From Pacificimonas aurantium (GTDB taxonomy: Bacteria; Pseudomonadota; Alphaproteobacteria; Sphingomonadales; Sphingomonadaceae): 64,000 nucleotides of DNA. Shown piece after piece: positions 10,476 to 23,515 of the stretch; the stretch's first letter is position 1, and each line of letters starts with the position of its first letter. The position numbers and the translations under genes are program-made. Location of the stretch: positions 1,178,001-1,242,000 of the forward strand of contig NZ_JAGSGB010000002.1 in assembly GCF_020092905.1 (NCBI RefSeq), read 5' to 3'. The notes beneath the pieces were generated by a model that saw only the letters and a list, made by a program, of their open reading frames with translations, did not search any database and was not told the DNA's origin.

Positions 10476-11171
10476 TTACCGCGCCGGCCGGACCCCCGAT
10501 GTCTGAGCGTCCATCATGGCCTTCTCCTGGGCGAGGGGATCATGCTCCATGATCTCGCCCTTGAAGATCCAGACCTTCACGCCGCAAACGCCATAGGCGG
10601 TGTGCGCCTCGGCCTCTGCATAGTCGATGTTCGCGCGCAGCGTGTGCAGCGGCACACGGCCTTCGCGGTACCATTCCACGCGGGCGATCTCCGCGCCGCC
10701 GAGACGGCCGCCGCAGACAATCTTGATACCCTCGGCGCCGAGACGCAGCGCCGACTGAACGGCGCGCTTCATGGCGCGGCGGAACGCGATCCGGCGCTCC
10801 AGCTGATCGGCGACGGACTGCGCCACCAGGCGGGCGTCGACTTCCGGCTTGCGGATCTCGACGATGTTCAGCGAGACTTCGCTGTCCGTCATCTCCGTCA
10901 GCTTCTTGCGAAGCTTGTCGATGTCGGCGCCCTTCTTGCCGATGATCACGCCCGGGCGCGCGGCATAGACGCTGACGCGGCAGAGCTTCGCCGGACGCTC
11001 GATAACCACCTTGGAGATCGCCGCCTGCGGCACCGTCTTCATGATGTGGTTGCGGATCTTCAGATCCTCGACCAGCTGCTTCGCATAGGCATCGCCGTCG
11101 GCGAACCAGCGGCTGTCCCAGGTGCGGTTGATCTGCAGGCGCAGGCCGACGGGGGAGCTTTTGTGACCCAT
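10476..11171 (-). CDS. rpsC: 30S ribosomal protein uS3
   Basis: uS3 is in the 30S head and, with uS4 and uS5, forms the mRNA entry tunnel with helicase activity. The start is the ATG at 11171 ([18 protein letters not shown]); the open frame upstream overlaps rplV and is not conserved. The 231-residue product contains a KH domain with the loop [17 protein letters not shown] and the C-terminal segment [11 protein letters not shown]. It follows rplV by four bases. Confidence 0.98.
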   Translation of the reverse strand: MGHKSSPVGLRLQINRTWDSRWFADGDAYAKQLVEDLKIRNHIMKTVPQAAISKVVIERPAKLCRVSVYAARPGVIIGKKGADIDKLRKKLTEMTDSEVSLNIVEIRKPEVDARLVAQSVADQLERRIAFRRAMKRAVQSALRLGAEGIKIVCGGRLGGAEIARVEWYREGRVPLHTLRANIDYAEAEAHTAYGVCGVKVWIFKGEIMEHDPLAQEKAMMDAQTSGVRPAR

Positions 11172-11175
11172 ATCT

Positions 11176-11553
11176 CTAGTCCTCGTCCGTCTCGCGCACC
11201 ACGATGCGGATGCGGCTGAAGGGTTTCGTGATCCGGCTGGCGCGGCCACGGGCACGCGCTTTCCAGCGCTTCGTCGTGATCGACTTGCCAACGGAAGCCT
11301 CACTGACGACCAGCGCGTCGACGTCCAGATTGTGATTGTTCTCGGCATTCGCAATGGCGCTTGCGAGAACTTTCGACACCGGCTCGGCCATCGCCTTCTC
11401 GGAGAACTTCAGAATGCTCAGCGCCTCGTCGACCTTCTTGCCGCGGATAAGACCCGCAACCAGGTTGAGCTTGTACGGGCTGCCGCGCACGGCCGTTGCG
11501 GTCGCAAGCGCCTCGCGCTCACCGACCCGGCGGGGATTGGTTGCCTTGCCCAT
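11176..11553 (-). CDS. rplV: 50S ribosomal protein uL22
   Basis: uL22 lines the nascent-peptide tunnel with a long beta-hairpin that forms part of the constriction with uL4. The 125-residue product contains [20 protein letters not shown] and the hairpin region [19 protein letters not shown]. The length is typical for Alphaproteobacteria. Its start overlaps the rpsS stop by one base and it precedes rpsC by four bases. Nothing in the hairpin suggests a macrolide-resistance deletion. Confidence 0.98.
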   Translation of the reverse strand: MGKATNPRRVGEREALATATAVRGSPYKLNLVAGLIRGKKVDEALSILKFSEKAMAEPVSKVLASAIANAENNHNLDVDALVVSEASVGKSITTKRWKARARGRASRITKPFSRIRIVVRETDED

Positions 11554-11828
11554 TAGCGCTTCGCCTTCTTGTCAGCGCCATGGCCGAGATAGGTGCGCGT
11601 GGGAGAGAACTCGCCCAGCTTCATGCCGACCATGTCTTCGTTGACGGAGACCGGAATGAATTTCCGGCCGTTGTACACGTTGAAGGTGAGACCCACGAAC
11701 TGCGGCAGGATCGTCGAGCGGCGCGACCAGGTCTTGATCGGCGACTTCTTCGACGCGTCCTGCATGTCCTCGGCCTTCTTCAGAAGGTGAAGGTCCACGA
11801 ACGGACCCTTTTTCAGTGAGCGTGCCAT
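11553..11828 (-). CDS. rpsS: 30S ribosomal protein uS19
   Basis: uS19 forms a complex with uS13 in the 30S head and contacts the A-site finger bridge. The 91-residue product begins [18 protein letters not shown] and contains [19 protein letters not shown], both invariant family features. It follows rplB by nine bases and overlaps rplV by one base. Confidence 0.98.
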   Translation of the reverse strand: MARSLKKGPFVDLHLLKKAEDMQDASKKSPIKTWSRRSTILPQFVGLTFNVYNGRKFIPVSVNEDMVGMKLGEFSPTRTYLGHGADKKAKR

Positions 11829-11837
11829 GCCTAGTCC

Positions 11838-12680
11838 TTACCGCCCCTTGCGCTTCGCGTGACGCGAGCGGATGATCATCTTGTTCGACGCCTTCTTCGG
11901 GTCGCGAGTCTTCGCGCCCTTCGTCGGCTTGCCCCACGGCGTGACCGGATGACGGCCACCCGACGTGCGGCCCTCACCACCACCGTGCGGGTGATCGATC
12001 GGGTTCTTCGCAACACCGCGGGTCAGCGGCTTCTTGCCGCGCCAGCGATTGCGGCCGGCCTTCGCCAGGTTCTGGTTGGCGTTGTCGGGGTTCGACACCG
12101 CACCGACCGTCGCCATGCACTCACCGCGAATGTAGCGCGTCTCGCCAGAGCCCAGACGAATGATCGTCAGGCCGCGATCCTTGCCGACCACCTGGGCGTA
12201 CGTCCCTGCAGAACGCGCCAGCTGGCCGCCCTTGCCGGGCTTCAGCTCGACATTGTGAATGATCGTGCCGACCGGCATCTGGCTGGTCTGCATCGCATTG
12301 CCAGGCTTCACGTCGACCTTCTTGCCGGCCACGATCTTGTCGCCAACCTGCAGCCGCTGCGGCGCAAGGACATAGGCCTGCTCACCATCTGCGTAAGCGA
12401 CGAGCGCGATGAAAGCCGTACGGTTGGGATCATATTCCAGCCGCTCGACCGTGCCCTCGACATCCCATTTACGGCGCTTGAAGTCGATCACGCGATACTT
12501 GCGCTTGTGACCGCCGGACATGCCGCGCGACGTGATGCGACCCGTATTGTTACGGCCGCCGGTCTTCGTGAGACCTTCGGTCAGCGCCTTGACCGGGCCA
12601 CCCTTGTGCAGGTGCGACCGGTCGACAAGCACCAGGCCGCGACGGGCCGGGCTCGACGGGCGATATTGCTTCAGTGCCAT
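11838..12680 (-). CDS. rplB: 50S ribosomal protein uL2
   Basis: uL2 is needed for subunit association and peptidyl transferase centre assembly. The 280-residue product contains the SH3-like and OB domains. It carries the conserved C-terminal loop around [20 protein letters not shown], which includes the histidine implicated in peptidyl transferase function in E. coli. The length is normal (E. coli 273). Its ATG overlaps the rplW stop by one base (TGATG). Confidence 0.98.
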   Translation of the reverse strand: MALKQYRPSSPARRGLVLVDRSHLHKGGPVKALTEGLTKTGGRNNTGRITSRGMSGGHKRKYRVIDFKRRKWDVEGTVERLEYDPNRTAFIALVAYADGEQAYVLAPQRLQVGDKIVAGKKVDVKPGNAMQTSQMPVGTIIHNVELKPGKGGQLARSAGTYAQVVGKDRGLTIIRLGSGETRYIRGECMATVGAVSNPDNANQNLAKAGRNRWRGKKPLTRGVAKNPIDHPHGGGEGRTSGGRHPVTPWGKPTKGAKTRDPKKASNKMIIRSRHAKRKGR

Positions 12681-12991
12681 CAGTTAACTCCGCTCGTCAC
12701 GTCGATCATCTCGCCTTCGGCCAGCGTGATGATCGCCTTCTTGACGTCCGTGCGGCGATAGGGGCGACCCTTCCACCGCTTGGTCTTGCCCTTAGAGATC
12801 AGGGTGTTCACCCCGGTCACCTTCACGTCGAACAGCGCTTCGACGGCGGCCTTGATCTCAGGCTTCGTCGCACCCTTGGCGACTTCGAAGACGACCTGGT
12901 TGTGCTCGGACACCATGGTCGACTTCTCGGTGATGATCGGCGCGCGGATGATGTCGTAGTGCGACAGCGCCGCCTGCTTCGTGTCAGCCAT
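12680..12991 (-). CDS. rplW: 50S ribosomal protein uL23
   Basis: uL23 at the tunnel exit is the docking site for trigger factor and SRP. The start is the ATG at 12991 ([19 protein letters not shown]); an upstream extension of the frame overlaps rplD and is not conserved. The 103-residue product contains [11 protein letters not shown] and the loop [19 protein letters not shown]. It overlaps rplD by eight bases and rplB by one. Confidence 0.98.
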   Translation of the reverse strand: MADTKQAALSHYDIIRAPIITEKSTMVSEHNQVVFEVAKGATKPEIKAAVEALFDVKVTGVNTLISKGKTKRWKGRPYRRTDVKKAIITLAEGEMIDVTSGVN

Positions 12992-13604
12992 TGAAGCGCG
13001 CCTCCAGCTTTGCGACCGCCGCCTCGGTGAGGACGAGCGTGTCGTGGTTGAGAATGTCGTAGACGTTCGCACCGGCAGACGGCAGCACGTCGAGGTGCGG
13101 CAGGTTCCGGATGGCCTTGCCGAACGCCTCGGGCTTGTCGCCGTCGATGAACAGCGCCTTCTCGATGCCGAGCTTGCCAAGCGACGCCAGAACGGCCTTC
13201 GTCTTCGCGTCCTTCAGCTCGAGATCCTTCAGCACGACCAGCTTGCCTTCGGCAGCCTTCACGCTGAGCGCGGTCTTCAGGCCGAGCGCGCGAACCTTCT
13301 TGTTCAGGCTCTGCTCGAAGGTGCGCTTGCGCGGACCATGAGCCTTACCGCCGCCGACAAAGATCGGCGCACCGCGATCACCGTGACGAGCGCCGCCGGA
13401 TCCCTTCTGGCGACCGAACTTCTTGCCCGTACGCGCCACGTCGGACCGCTCGCGCGCCGGGCGGGCAACGCCGCGCCGGTTGGCAAGCTGCCAGGTCACC
13501 ACGCGGTGCAGGATGTCCGCACGCGCCTCGAGGCCGAAAATCGCTTCCGGCAGTTCGATATCGCCGGAGGCCTTACCCTCCAGGGTCTGCATCTTGACCT
13601 TCAT
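12984..13604 (-). CDS. rplD: 50S ribosomal protein uL4
   Basis: uL4 reaches the tunnel constriction and, in E. coli, represses the S10 operon by attenuation. The ATG at 13604 ([18 protein letters not shown]) was preferred to an upstream Met because of family alignment and gives 206 residues. The tunnel loop includes [20 protein letters not shown], as in wild-type proteins. It follows rplC by four bases and overlaps rplW by eight. Confidence 0.98.
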   Translation of the reverse strand: MKVKMQTLEGKASGDIELPEAIFGLEARADILHRVVTWQLANRRGVARPARERSDVARTGKKFGRQKGSGGARHGDRGAPIFVGGGKAHGPRKRTFEQSLNKKVRALGLKTALSVKAAEGKLVVLKDLELKDAKTKAVLASLGKLGIEKALFIDGDKPEAFGKAIRNLPHLDVLPSAGANVYDILNHDTLVLTEAAVAKLEARFNG

Positions 13605-13608
13605 GACC

Positions 13609-14328
13609 TTACGCCTCCGCGCTCTCGGCCTCAGCGGCCGGAGCAGTGTCGTTCGCACCCTTCACCGCAGCCGGGAACGGCAGGTCGGCGGAATGCTTCT
13701 TCTTCACGGCGTCCTTGACGAGCAGCCAGCCGCCCTTGTGCCCCGGGACCGAGCCCTTGACGAACAGAAGGCCGCGATCGGTGTCGATCTGGACGACTTC
13801 GAGGTTCTGCTGAGTGCGATTGCGGGCACCCATGTGACCCGCCATCTTCTTGCCCTTGAACACCTTGCCCGGGTCCTGGCACTGGCCAGTCGAGCCGTGC
13901 GAGCGGTGGCTGATCGACACGCCGTGCGAGGCGCGCAGACCGCCGAAACCCCAGCGCTTCATGGCGCCGGCAAAGCCCTTACCCTGCGTGGTGCCGGTCA
14001 CATCGACCTTCTGACCCTGCGCAAAGTGATCCGCGCCGATTTCCGCGCCGACATCGACGAGAGCGTCGTCGGACACACGGAATTCGGCCACGCGCGCCTT
14101 CGGTTCCACCTCGGCCTTGCCGAAATGGCCGCGCTGCGGCTTCTTCACGTTCTTGGCCTTGCGGCTGCCTGCACCGAGCTGCACGGCGGTATAACCGTCA
14201 CGCTCGGACGTACGCTGCGAAATGACCTGACATCCGTCCAGGGCCAGGACCGTGACGGGCACATGCTGGCCGTCGTCCTGGAACAGGCGGGTCATACCCA
14301 TCTTCTTCGCGATCACGCCGGTACGCAT
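13609..14328 (-). CDS. rplC: 50S ribosomal protein uL3
   Basis: uL3 is an assembly initiator reaching to the peptidyl transferase centre. The 239-residue product begins [16 protein letters not shown] and contains [19 protein letters not shown] and [19 protein letters not shown]. It is about 30 residues longer than E. coli uL3 owing to a C-terminal Ala/Glu-rich tail ([11 protein letters not shown]), common in Alphaproteobacteria. It follows rpsJ after a 134-base gap with a 6-base-pair GC hairpin (14352-14375), and has AGGAAAGGA as ribosome binding site. Confidence 0.98.
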   Translation of the reverse strand: MRTGVIAKKMGMTRLFQDDGQHVPVTVLALDGCQVISQRTSERDGYTAVQLGAGSRKAKNVKKPQRGHFGKAEVEPKARVAEFRVSDDALVDVGAEIGADHFAQGQKVDVTGTTQGKGFAGAMKRWGFGGLRASHGVSISHRSHGSTGQCQDPGKVFKGKKMAGHMGARNRTQQNLEVVQIDTDRGLLFVKGSVPGHKGGWLLVKDAVKKKHSADLPFPAAVKGANDTAPAAEAESAEA

Positions 14329-14462
14329 GATCCGTTCCTTTCCTAACAGAGGCCCCCTTGCCGTAACTCGGGGGCGTGCGACTTTATGTTCGTGCCGGTC
14401 GAGGCCCGGCCCACCCTTGTGCCGCTACCGTTGCGGGCAGCGGCGAAACTCTAGCGAGCGCC

Positions 14463-14777
<315 letters not shown>

Positions 14778-14798
14778 ACCTAGTGCCTCAAACCCTCA

Positions 14799-14848
14799 AA
14801 CAAAAAGAACCGGGCCGGTCCGGATGCTCGGGGCATCGGACCGGCCCG
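14799..14848 (-). terminator. Intrinsic terminator after tuf
   Basis: On the minus strand a perfect 11-base-pair GC-rich stem (14838-14848 with 14811-14821) is extended by a GATGC/GCATC pairing across a one-base bulge. It is followed by GGTTCTTTTTGTTTG. This is a strong intrinsic terminator directly after the tuf stop codon at 14866. The T-run ends about 22 bases before the rpsJ start codon. Confidence 0.85.
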
Positions 14849-14865
14849 CTTCAACGTTTTAATTC

Positions 14866-16056
14866 TTACTTCGTGATCTCAGACACAACACCCGCGCCGA
14901 CCGTACGGCCGCCCTCGCGAATGGTGAAGCGCTGACCCGAATCCATGGCGATCGGCGCAATCAGCTTCACACCAAGGTTCACGTTGTCGCCGGGCATAAC
15001 CATTTCCGTGCCATCAGGCAAGACCACTTCGCCGGTAACGTCGGTCGTGCGGAAATAGAACTGCGGACGGTAGTTCGCGAAGAACGGCGTGTGACGGCCG
15101 CCCTCGTCCTTCGACAGGACATAGACCTCGGCACTGAACTCGGTGTGCGGCGTGATCGAGCCCGGCTTGCAAAGCACCTGGCCGCGTTCCACGTCCTCGC
15201 GCTTCGTACCGCGCAGCAGCGCACCGATGTTGTCGCCGGCTTCGCCGCGATCGAGCAGCTTGCGGAACATCTCGACGCCCGTGACGGTCGTCTTGGTGGT
15301 GTCCTTGATCCCGACGATCTCGACTTCGTCGCCGACATTGACGACGCCCTGCTCGACACGGCCGGTGACAACCGTACCGCGACCGGAGATCGAGAACACG
15401 TCCTCGATCGGCATCAGGAAGGGCTGGTCCAGCGGACGCTCGGGCTGCGGGATGAACTCATCCACGGCCTTCATCAGCTCGATGACCTTTTCCTTGCCGA
15501 TATTGTCGTCGCGACCTTCGAGCGCGGCGAGAGCCGAGCCGGAAATGATCGGGATATCGTCGCCCGGGAAGTCATATTCGGACAGAAGTTCGCGAACTTC
15601 CAGCTCGACCAGCTCAAGCAGTTCCTCGTCGTCGACCTGGTCGACCTTGTTGAGGAAAACCACCATTGCCGGCACGTTGACCTGCTTGGCGAGAAGGATG
15701 TGCTCACGCGTCTGCGGCATGGGGCCGTCAGCAGCGTTCACAACCAGGATCGCGCCGTCCATCTGGGCGGCACCGGTGATCATGTTCTTCACATAGTCGG
15801 CGTGGCCCGGGCAATCGACGTGCGCATAGTGGCGCTGGTCGGTCTCATACTCGACGTGAGCCGTCGAAATGGTGATGCCGCGCTCGCGCTCTTCAGGCGC
15901 CTTGTCGATGTTCGCGAAGTCGACGGCCGCACCGCCATAAACTTCCGCGAGCACCTTCGTGATCGCCGCCGTCAGCGTCGTCTTGCCATGGTCAACGTGA
16001 CCGATCGTGCCGACGTTGACGTGCGGCTTACTGCGCTCGAATTTTTCCTTAGCCAT
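14866..16056 (-). CDS. tuf: Elongation factor Tu
   Basis: EF-Tu delivers aminoacyl-tRNA to the ribosome as a GTP complex. The 396-residue product has the G1 motif GHVDHGKT at residues 19-26, DCPGH (G3) and NKVD (G4), followed by the two beta-barrel domains. The length is normal. It is the last gene of the str operon, 52 bases after fusA, and is followed by a strong intrinsic terminator. Many Proteobacteria carry a second tuf copy elsewhere; none is in this window. Confidence 0.99.
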   Translation of the reverse strand: MAKEKFERSKPHVNVGTIGHVDHGKTTLTAAITKVLAEVYGGAAVDFANIDKAPEERERGITISTAHVEYETDQRHYAHVDCPGHADYVKNMITGAAQMDGAILVVNAADGPMPQTREHILLAKQVNVPAMVVFLNKVDQVDDEELLELVELEVRELLSEYDFPGDDIPIISGSALAALEGRDDNIGKEKVIELMKAVDEFIPQPERPLDQPFLMPIEDVFSISGRGTVVTGRVEQGVVNVGDEVEIVGIKDTTKTTVTGVEMFRKLLDRGEAGDNIGALLRGTKREDVERGQVLCKPGSITPHTEFSAEVYVLSKDEGGRHTPFFANYRPQFYFRTTDVTGEVVLPDGTEMVMPGDNVNLGVKLIAPIAMDSGQRFTIREGGRTVGAGVVSEITK

Positions 16057-16108
16057 TCTCTAACCCTCTGCTTTTCCTAAGGTTATACTCGTCTTTCAGG
16101 AGGCGCTG

Positions 16109-18259
<2,151 letters not shown>

Positions 18260-18319
18260 TTTGGTTCCTGCCTTGAAGTTAGGATCCCGCACCCAACGGA
18301 TGCGGGCATATATTCGTTG

Positions 18320-18790
18320 CTACCAGCGGTAGTGGGAGAAGGCGCGGTTCGCCTCTGCCATACGGTGCGCGTCCTCGCGCTTCTTGACCGCGTTGCCGCG
18401 GTTCTGGCTGGCATCCATCAGCTCGCCGGACAGGCGCGCAGACATGGTGTTCTCGGGGCGCGAACGCGCCGCAGCGATCAGCCAGCGAATGGCAAGCGCC
18501 TGAGCGCGATCGGGGCGAACCTCGACCGGGACCTGGTAGGTCGCGCCGCCGACACGGCGGCTGCGGACCTCGACGGCCGGCTTCACATTGTTGAGCGCCT
18601 CATGAAAGACGTTCAGCGGATCGGTCTTCATCTTGCCTTCGATCGTATCGAGGGCGCCGTAGACGATACGCTCGGCGGTGGACTTCTTGCCCTGATACAT
18701 GACGAGGTTCATGAACTTCGTCAGGACGGTGTCCCCGAAACGGGGATCGGGAAGGATTTCGCGCTTTTCCGGACGGCGACGACGAGCCAT
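18320..18790 (-). CDS. rpsG: 30S ribosomal protein uS7
   Basis: uS7 organises the 3' major domain of 16S rRNA; in E. coli it represses the str operon. The 156-residue product begins [20 protein letters not shown] and contains [20 protein letters not shown] and [20 protein letters not shown]. The length is normal. It lies 64 bases after rpsL and 60 bases before fusA. A 6-base-pair hairpin (18286-18306) lies in the gap to fusA. Confidence 0.98.
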   Translation of the reverse strand: MARRRRPEKREILPDPRFGDTVLTKFMNLVMYQGKKSTAERIVYGALDTIEGKMKTDPLNVFHEALNNVKPAVEVRSRRVGGATYQVPVEVRPDRAQALAIRWLIAAARSRPENTMSARLSGELMDASQNRGNAVKKREDAHRMAEANRAFSHYRW

Positions 18791-18854
18791 TACAAAACTT
18801 CCTTATTGATCTTCAGCTTACCCGGAACCTGTCCGGCGCTTACTCTGGCTGATG

Positions 18855-19226
<372 letters not shown>

Positions 19227-19456
19227 CGGTCGCTATCGCCTTCTTCATTTCCAATTCAAATGCACGCCCGCCCCGGCATCCGGCGCGAACGACAATAGTC
19301 AGACCCTGCAGGTGCGCTTTCGTGCGGCCCCTGCCCGGACCTGACCCAAAACTATGTAACCCTGCGAATTCGCTGGCCTCTTGCCAGTCCATCGCCTCGC
19401 CACCGGACAGCGTTTAGGGCGATCGCCTACCACCTGTCCGCGAGCATTAGGCGGCG
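19227..19456 (-). promoter_or_regulatory. Long structured leader of the str operon
   Basis: Within the 315-base gap between secA and rpsL, about 220 bases separate the promoter from the rpsL ATG. The leader holds a nested structure: GGACAG (19434-19439 as read on minus) pairs with 19405-19410 and encloses the palindrome GGCGATCGCC (19418-19427). A second perfect stem follows (19383-19387 with 19373-19377). A 59-codon frame (19213-19392) also runs through it. The part between secA and the promoter holds nothing recognisable. Confidence 0.45.
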
Positions 19457-19485
19457 CATATAGTGACGCCTCCGCAGGCGGTCAA
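19457..19485 (-). promoter_or_regulatory. Sigma70-like promoter of the str operon
   Basis: On the minus strand TTGACC (19480-19485) and TATATG (19457-19462) are separated by exactly 17 bases. Both boxes match the housekeeping consensus well. It is the best promoter candidate in the secA-rpsL gap. A start near 19450 would give a 5' untranslated region of about 220 bases for rpsL. Confidence 0.6.
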
Positions 19486-19541
19486 CATGGATTCGGGCGC
19501 GAGCAGGCCCCGTTCGCGCGGCCAGCGGGGCCGCCCGGCGA

Positions 19542-22256
19542 TCAGGAAACCGCGCCGTGGCAGTGCTTGTACTTACGGCCCGAGCCGCAGGGGCACGGCG
19601 CATTGCGCGAGACCGGCCCCGCCCCTTCCGGGAGCGGCGGCAGCGACTGCTGCCGTGGGCCAGGGCGCGGTGCGCGCGGATGGCTGTCGTCCTCGCCCGT
19701 GAACGGATCGATATGGGTGGTCGTCATGTCGGAAGGGGGAGGTGCCGACGGCTCCGGAACGGCCTCCGCTTCGGGATCCCGAACCCGCAGGGTGGCAAGC
19801 GTACGCGTCACGTCTTCGCGAATCGTGCCGAGCATCGCCTCGAATAGGGCAAAGGCCTCTTTGGTATATTCGTTGAGCGGTTTCTGGTTCGCATAGGCGC
19901 GCAGGCCGATGGACGAGCGAAGGGCGTCCAGCGTCGCCAGGTGCTCCTTCCAGCGGAAGTCGATCGACTGGAGGAGGATATTCTTCTCCAGCTCGAACCA
20001 GCGCCCGTCTTCCAGCTTCGCAGCCTTCGCCTCGATATCGGCCGCAACGGCTTCGATCATGCGGCTTGTAAAGATCTCCTGATCGACCGCCTCCTCCTGC
20101 AGCCAGTCGTCGACCGGGAATTCATGGCCGGTCACGCGGGCAGCCTCTTCCTTCAGGCCCTCGACGTCCCACTGCTCGGGATAGGCACCGGCGGGGGCGT
20201 AAGTCAGCACGAGTTCGTGAATGGTCTCGTCGCGCATTTCCTCCACGACGTCATTGACCTTCGCGGAGTCCATCACCTCTTCGCGCTGCTCGTAAATCAC
20301 CTTGCGCTGGTCGTTCATGACATCGTCGAACTGGAGCAGGTGTTTGCGCTGGTCGTAGTTGCGCGCCTCCACCTTCTTCTGCGCCGTCTCGATCGCTTTC
20401 GAGATCCAGGGATGCTCGATGGCCTCGCCTTCCTCGAGCGAGCTGTGCATCATCTTGTTGAGGAGGTTCTGCTGCCCGAAGATGCGCAGCAGGTCGTCGT
20501 CGAGCGACAGGAAGAAACGCGAGAGGCCCGGATCGCCCTGCCGGCCCGAGCGGCCGCGCAGCTGGTTGTCGATGCGGCGACTTTCATGGCGTTCCGTACC
20601 AAGTACGAACAGGCCTCCCGCGTCGATCACGGCCTGGCGTTCGGCCTCGACCTCCTTCTCGATGCGCGCGATTTCCTGCTGCTTCTCCGGCCCGTCCTCC
20701 ATTCCCGCAAGTTCGTCGGCGACACGGAAATCAACATTGCCGCCAAGCTGGATGTCGGTTCCGCGACCGGCCATGTTGGTGGCGATGGTGACGGCGCCGA
20801 GGCGACCTGCCTGGGCGACGATATGCGCTTCCTGCTCGTGAAAACGGGCGTTGAGGACGCTGTGCTCGACGCCTTCCTTCTTCAGAAAGGCAGACAGCAT
20901 TTCCGATTTCTCGATCGAAGTCGTGCCAACCAGGACCGGCTGACCGGCAGTCGAGGCATCGCGAATGGCGCCGACGATCGCCTTGAACTTGTCATCGGCA
21001 TTTTTGAAGAACTGATCGTCCTCGTCGATGCGCGCGATCGGCAGGTTGGTGGGAATCTCCACCGTGTTCAGCTTGTAGATATCGTAGAATTCCGCAGCCT
21101 CGGTCGCGGCCGTCCCCGTCATACCGGCAAGCTTGGGGTACATACGGAAGAAATTCTGGAAGGTGATCGACGCCAAAGTCTGGTTCTCGGGCTTGATGTC
21201 GACGCTTTCCTTGGCCTCGACAGCCTGGTGCAGGCCGTCGGACCAGCGACGCCCCTCCATCATGCGGCCGGTGAACTCGTCGATGATGACGATCTTGCCG
21301 TCCTTGACGATGTAATCCTTGTCCTTCTTGAACATCTTCACGGCGCGCAGGGCCTGGTTCGTGTGGTGCACGACCTGCGTATTCTCGATGTCGTAGAGGT
21401 TCGAACCGACGAGCAGGCCGGCCTCCTCCAGAAGGCGCTCGACGCGCTCGGTCCCGTCCTCGGTCAGCCCGATAGAGCGCTGCTTCTCGTCGAGTTCATA
21501 ATCGTCCTCGCCGAGCTGCTTCACCAGCTTGTCGACGGAGACATATAGTTCGGACTTATCCTCGGTCGGCCCGGAAATGATCAGCGGTGTGCGCGCCTCG
21601 TCGATGAGGACCGAGTCCACCTCGTCGACCACGGCAAAGTGGAAGGGGCGCTGCACCATCGACGAGCGCGAATATTTCATATTGTCGCGCAGATAGTCGA
21701 AGCCGAATTCGTTGTTCGTGCCGTAGGTGATGTCGGCGGCATAGGCGCGGCGGCGCTGTTCCTCCGGCAGGTCGGGAACGATGGCGCCAACAGACATGCC
21801 GAGGAACTGGTAGAGCTGGCCCATCCATTCCGCGTCGCGGCGCGCCAGATAGTCGTTCACCGTGACCACATGAACGCCCTTGCCCGCCAGCGCGTTCAGA
21901 TAGACGGCAAGAGTGGCAACGAGCGTCTTACCCTCACCTGTCCGCATCTCGGCGATTTCGCCGCGATGGAGCACGATGCCGCCGACCATCTGGACATCGA
22001 AGTGGCGCATGCCGAGAACGCGCTTCGACCCTTCGCGAACGACTGCGAAGGCTTCGGGCAGAAGGTCGTCGAGCTTCTCACCCTGGTCGAGGCGGCTACG
22101 GAACTCGGCCGTCTTGGCGGTCAACTGATCGTTCGAAAGTGCCTCAATCTCCGGTTCCAGTTCGTTGATCCGGCGAACCGTGCCGCCCAGCGAGGCGACG
22201 TACCTGTCGTTCGATGACCCGAAGATACGCTTCGCGAACGCGTTGAGACCGAACAT
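19542..22256 (-). CDS. secA: Preprotein translocase ATPase SecA
   Basis: SecA is the ATPase motor that pushes unfolded preproteins through SecYEG. The ATG at 22256 ([18 protein letters not shown]) is preferred to a Met 20 codons upstream and gives 904 residues. Walker A MRTGEGKT is near residues 103-110. The DEAD-type segment [15 protein letters not shown], the cross-linking domain and the helical scaffold follow. The C-terminus carries the zinc motif [14 protein letters not shown], which binds SecB and ribosomes. It has its own promoter and is not part of the ribosomal operon. Confidence 0.98.
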   Translation of the reverse strand: MFGLNAFAKRIFGSSNDRYVASLGGTVRRINELEPEIEALSNDQLTAKTAEFRSRLDQGEKLDDLLPEAFAVVREGSKRVLGMRHFDVQMVGGIVLHRGEIAEMRTGEGKTLVATLAVYLNALAGKGVHVVTVNDYLARRDAEWMGQLYQFLGMSVGAIVPDLPEEQRRRAYAADITYGTNNEFGFDYLRDNMKYSRSSMVQRPFHFAVVDEVDSVLIDEARTPLIISGPTEDKSELYVSVDKLVKQLGEDDYELDEKQRSIGLTEDGTERVERLLEEAGLLVGSNLYDIENTQVVHHTNQALRAVKMFKKDKDYIVKDGKIVIIDEFTGRMMEGRRWSDGLHQAVEAKESVDIKPENQTLASITFQNFFRMYPKLAGMTGTAATEAAEFYDIYKLNTVEIPTNLPIARIDEDDQFFKNADDKFKAIVGAIRDASTAGQPVLVGTTSIEKSEMLSAFLKKEGVEHSVLNARFHEQEAHIVAQAGRLGAVTIATNMAGRGTDIQLGGNVDFRVADELAGMEDGPEKQQEIARIEKEVEAERQAVIDAGGLFVLGTERHESRRIDNQLRGRSGRQGDPGLSRFFLSLDDDLLRIFGQQNLLNKMMHSSLEEGEAIEHPWISKAIETAQKKVEARNYDQRKHLLQFDDVMNDQRKVIYEQREEVMDSAKVNDVVEEMRDETIHELVLTYAPAGAYPEQWDVEGLKEEAARVTGHEFPVDDWLQEEAVDQEIFTSRMIEAVAADIEAKAAKLEDGRWFELEKNILLQSIDFRWKEHLATLDALRSSIGLRAYANQKPLNEYTKEAFALFEAMLGTIREDVTRTLATLRVRDPEAEAVPEPSAPPPSDMTTTHIDPFTGEDDSHPRAPRPGPRQQSLPPLPEGAGPVSRNAPCPCGSGRKYKHCHGAVS

Positions 22257-22322
22257 AGACTTCCCTATCGTCGAGGCGCGGCATATCGGGGGCCGAATGC
22301 CCCGCCGCGATAACATTTTCGC

Positions 22323-22351
22323 GACATAGGTAGCGCCGCACTACGGGTCAA
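22323..22351 (-). promoter_or_regulatory. Sigma70-like promoter of secA
   Basis: On the minus strand TTGACC (22346-22351) and TATGTC (22323-22328) are separated by 17 bases, about 70 bases upstream of the secA ATG. It lies in the 146-base gap after the diguanylate cyclase gene, so secA can be transcribed independently of it. Confidence 0.55.
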
Positions 22352-22402
22352 TGAACCGGCCCGGCGCCGCGTCGAGGAAGGCTGTTCGCCTGCGGTGCGC
22401 GC

Positions 22403-23380
22403 TCAGCCGATGGTCGTGACGGCCCGGCCTCGGCCCGACTCCTTCGCCCGGTAGAGCGCCGCGTCAGCCGCCTTCTCCAGCGAGGGCTGGTCAACTGCAT
22501 CGCGGGGAAACAGAGCGCCGCCGACGCTGACGGAAACCTCGTTCGCAGCGCTCGCAAGGTCGCTTGCGAATTCATCGAGTTCGTCAGCGGTCACCCCGGG
22601 CAGCAGCACGGCAAATTCGTCGCCGCCGATGCGTGCCGCAGTCATGGGTGGATGACAGGCCGCTTCGAGCGCGCGGGCAACCGTGCGCAGCGCACTGTCC
22701 CCAACCGCATGCCCGTCGGCATCGTTGATCGCCTTCAGATGATCCAGATCGACGAAAACCAGCCCGATGGTCCGGTCTTTCTGACCGCCAAGGCCGAACT
22801 GGTTCTCAAGCGACTCCTGAAAGGCGCGGCGGTTGGGAAGGCTGGTCAGCGGATCGTGCATGGCCAGCCAGCGATAGGTGCGCTCCTCCTCCAGCCGGTC
22901 GGAGATATCGGCACGGGCACCGCACACCATGGTGGCGCGACCGTCCGCGCCGCGTTCGAGGACTGCAATACGCTCCACGGTCCACAACACCTGCCCGTCG
23001 CGGTGACGCAGGCGATGTTCATGCTGCCCCATGTCGATTTCACCGCGCAGGCACCGGGCGACCATGTGCCGGTAACCGCGCCACTCGCCCTCATCGACGA
23101 AATAGGCCTTCAGGTCGGACAGGTCGGCTTCGCTGGAATCGCTATAGCCCAACATGCGGAACGCTGCCGGGGATACCCATTTCTCACCTGTCTGTGGACA
23201 CCAGCGCCAAAGACCGAGATGGGTCTTTTCCAAAGTGAGCAGCAGCTGGTCATTCCGCGCTTCAAGCTCGCGAACCCGCGCGCGCAGCTCCGCTACGCTA
23301 TCCCGATCATACGGAACGCGCGCAGGTCCGTTGTCGGGAGTATCCCCGGCGTCATCTGTCTGGTGATCGAAAATTGCCAA
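22403..23380 (-). CDS. PAS-GGDEF diguanylate cyclase
   Basis: This 325-residue protein probably makes cyclic di-GMP from two GTP. A short coiled coil (residues about 25-50) leads into a PAS/PAC domain (about 50-155, with WRWCPQTGEKWVSPAAFRML and the PAC segment MVCGARADISDRLEEE). A GGDEF domain fills about 160-325, with the linker HDPLTSLPNRRAF and the intact active site RIGGDEF. No RxxD inhibitory site precedes GGDEF at the usual spacing. No membrane segment is seen, so it is likely cytoplasmic. The start is TTG at 23380 with GGGGAG immediately before it; no in-frame ATG fits. Confidence 0.85.
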   Translation of the reverse strand: MAIFDHQTDDAGDTPDNGPARVPYDRDSVAELRARVRELEARNDQLLLTLEKTHLGLWRWCPQTGEKWVSPAAFRMLGYSDSSEADLSDLKAYFVDEGEWRGYRHMVARCLRGEIDMGQHEHRLRHRDGQVLWTVERIAVLERGADGRATMVCGARADISDRLEEERTYRWLAMHDPLTSLPNRRAFQESLENQFGLGGQKDRTIGLVFVDLDHLKAINDADGHAVGDSALRTVARALEAACHPPMTAARIGGDEFAVLLPGVTADELDEFASDLASAANEVSVSVGGALFPRDAVDQPSLEKAADAALYRAKESGRGRAVTTIG

Positions 23381-23515
23381 CTCCCCGAAGAAGAAGGTGA
23401 TAACAGGAATGGGTGTCTGAACCGTTAAGAAGCTGTAACGAAAGCGGCATGAAAAGGTTCGGTCGGGACGAGAAGGTCAGGTCATGGTCGCCGCTCGCTC
23501 CGACAAGGGGGCATA

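Noticed and set aside
14352-14375. Six-base-pair GC hairpin between rpsJ and rplC
   Set aside because: No T-run follows and the stem is short, so it does not qualify as a terminator; possible leader structure only.
18791-18854. Five-base-pair hairpin between rpsL and rpsG
   Set aside because: Too short to distinguish from chance in GC-rich DNA. It was considered because E. coli uS7 represses near this position.
19941-21548. 535-codon plus-strand frame opposite secA
   Set aside because: Antisense shadow; secA is complete and conserved on the other strand.
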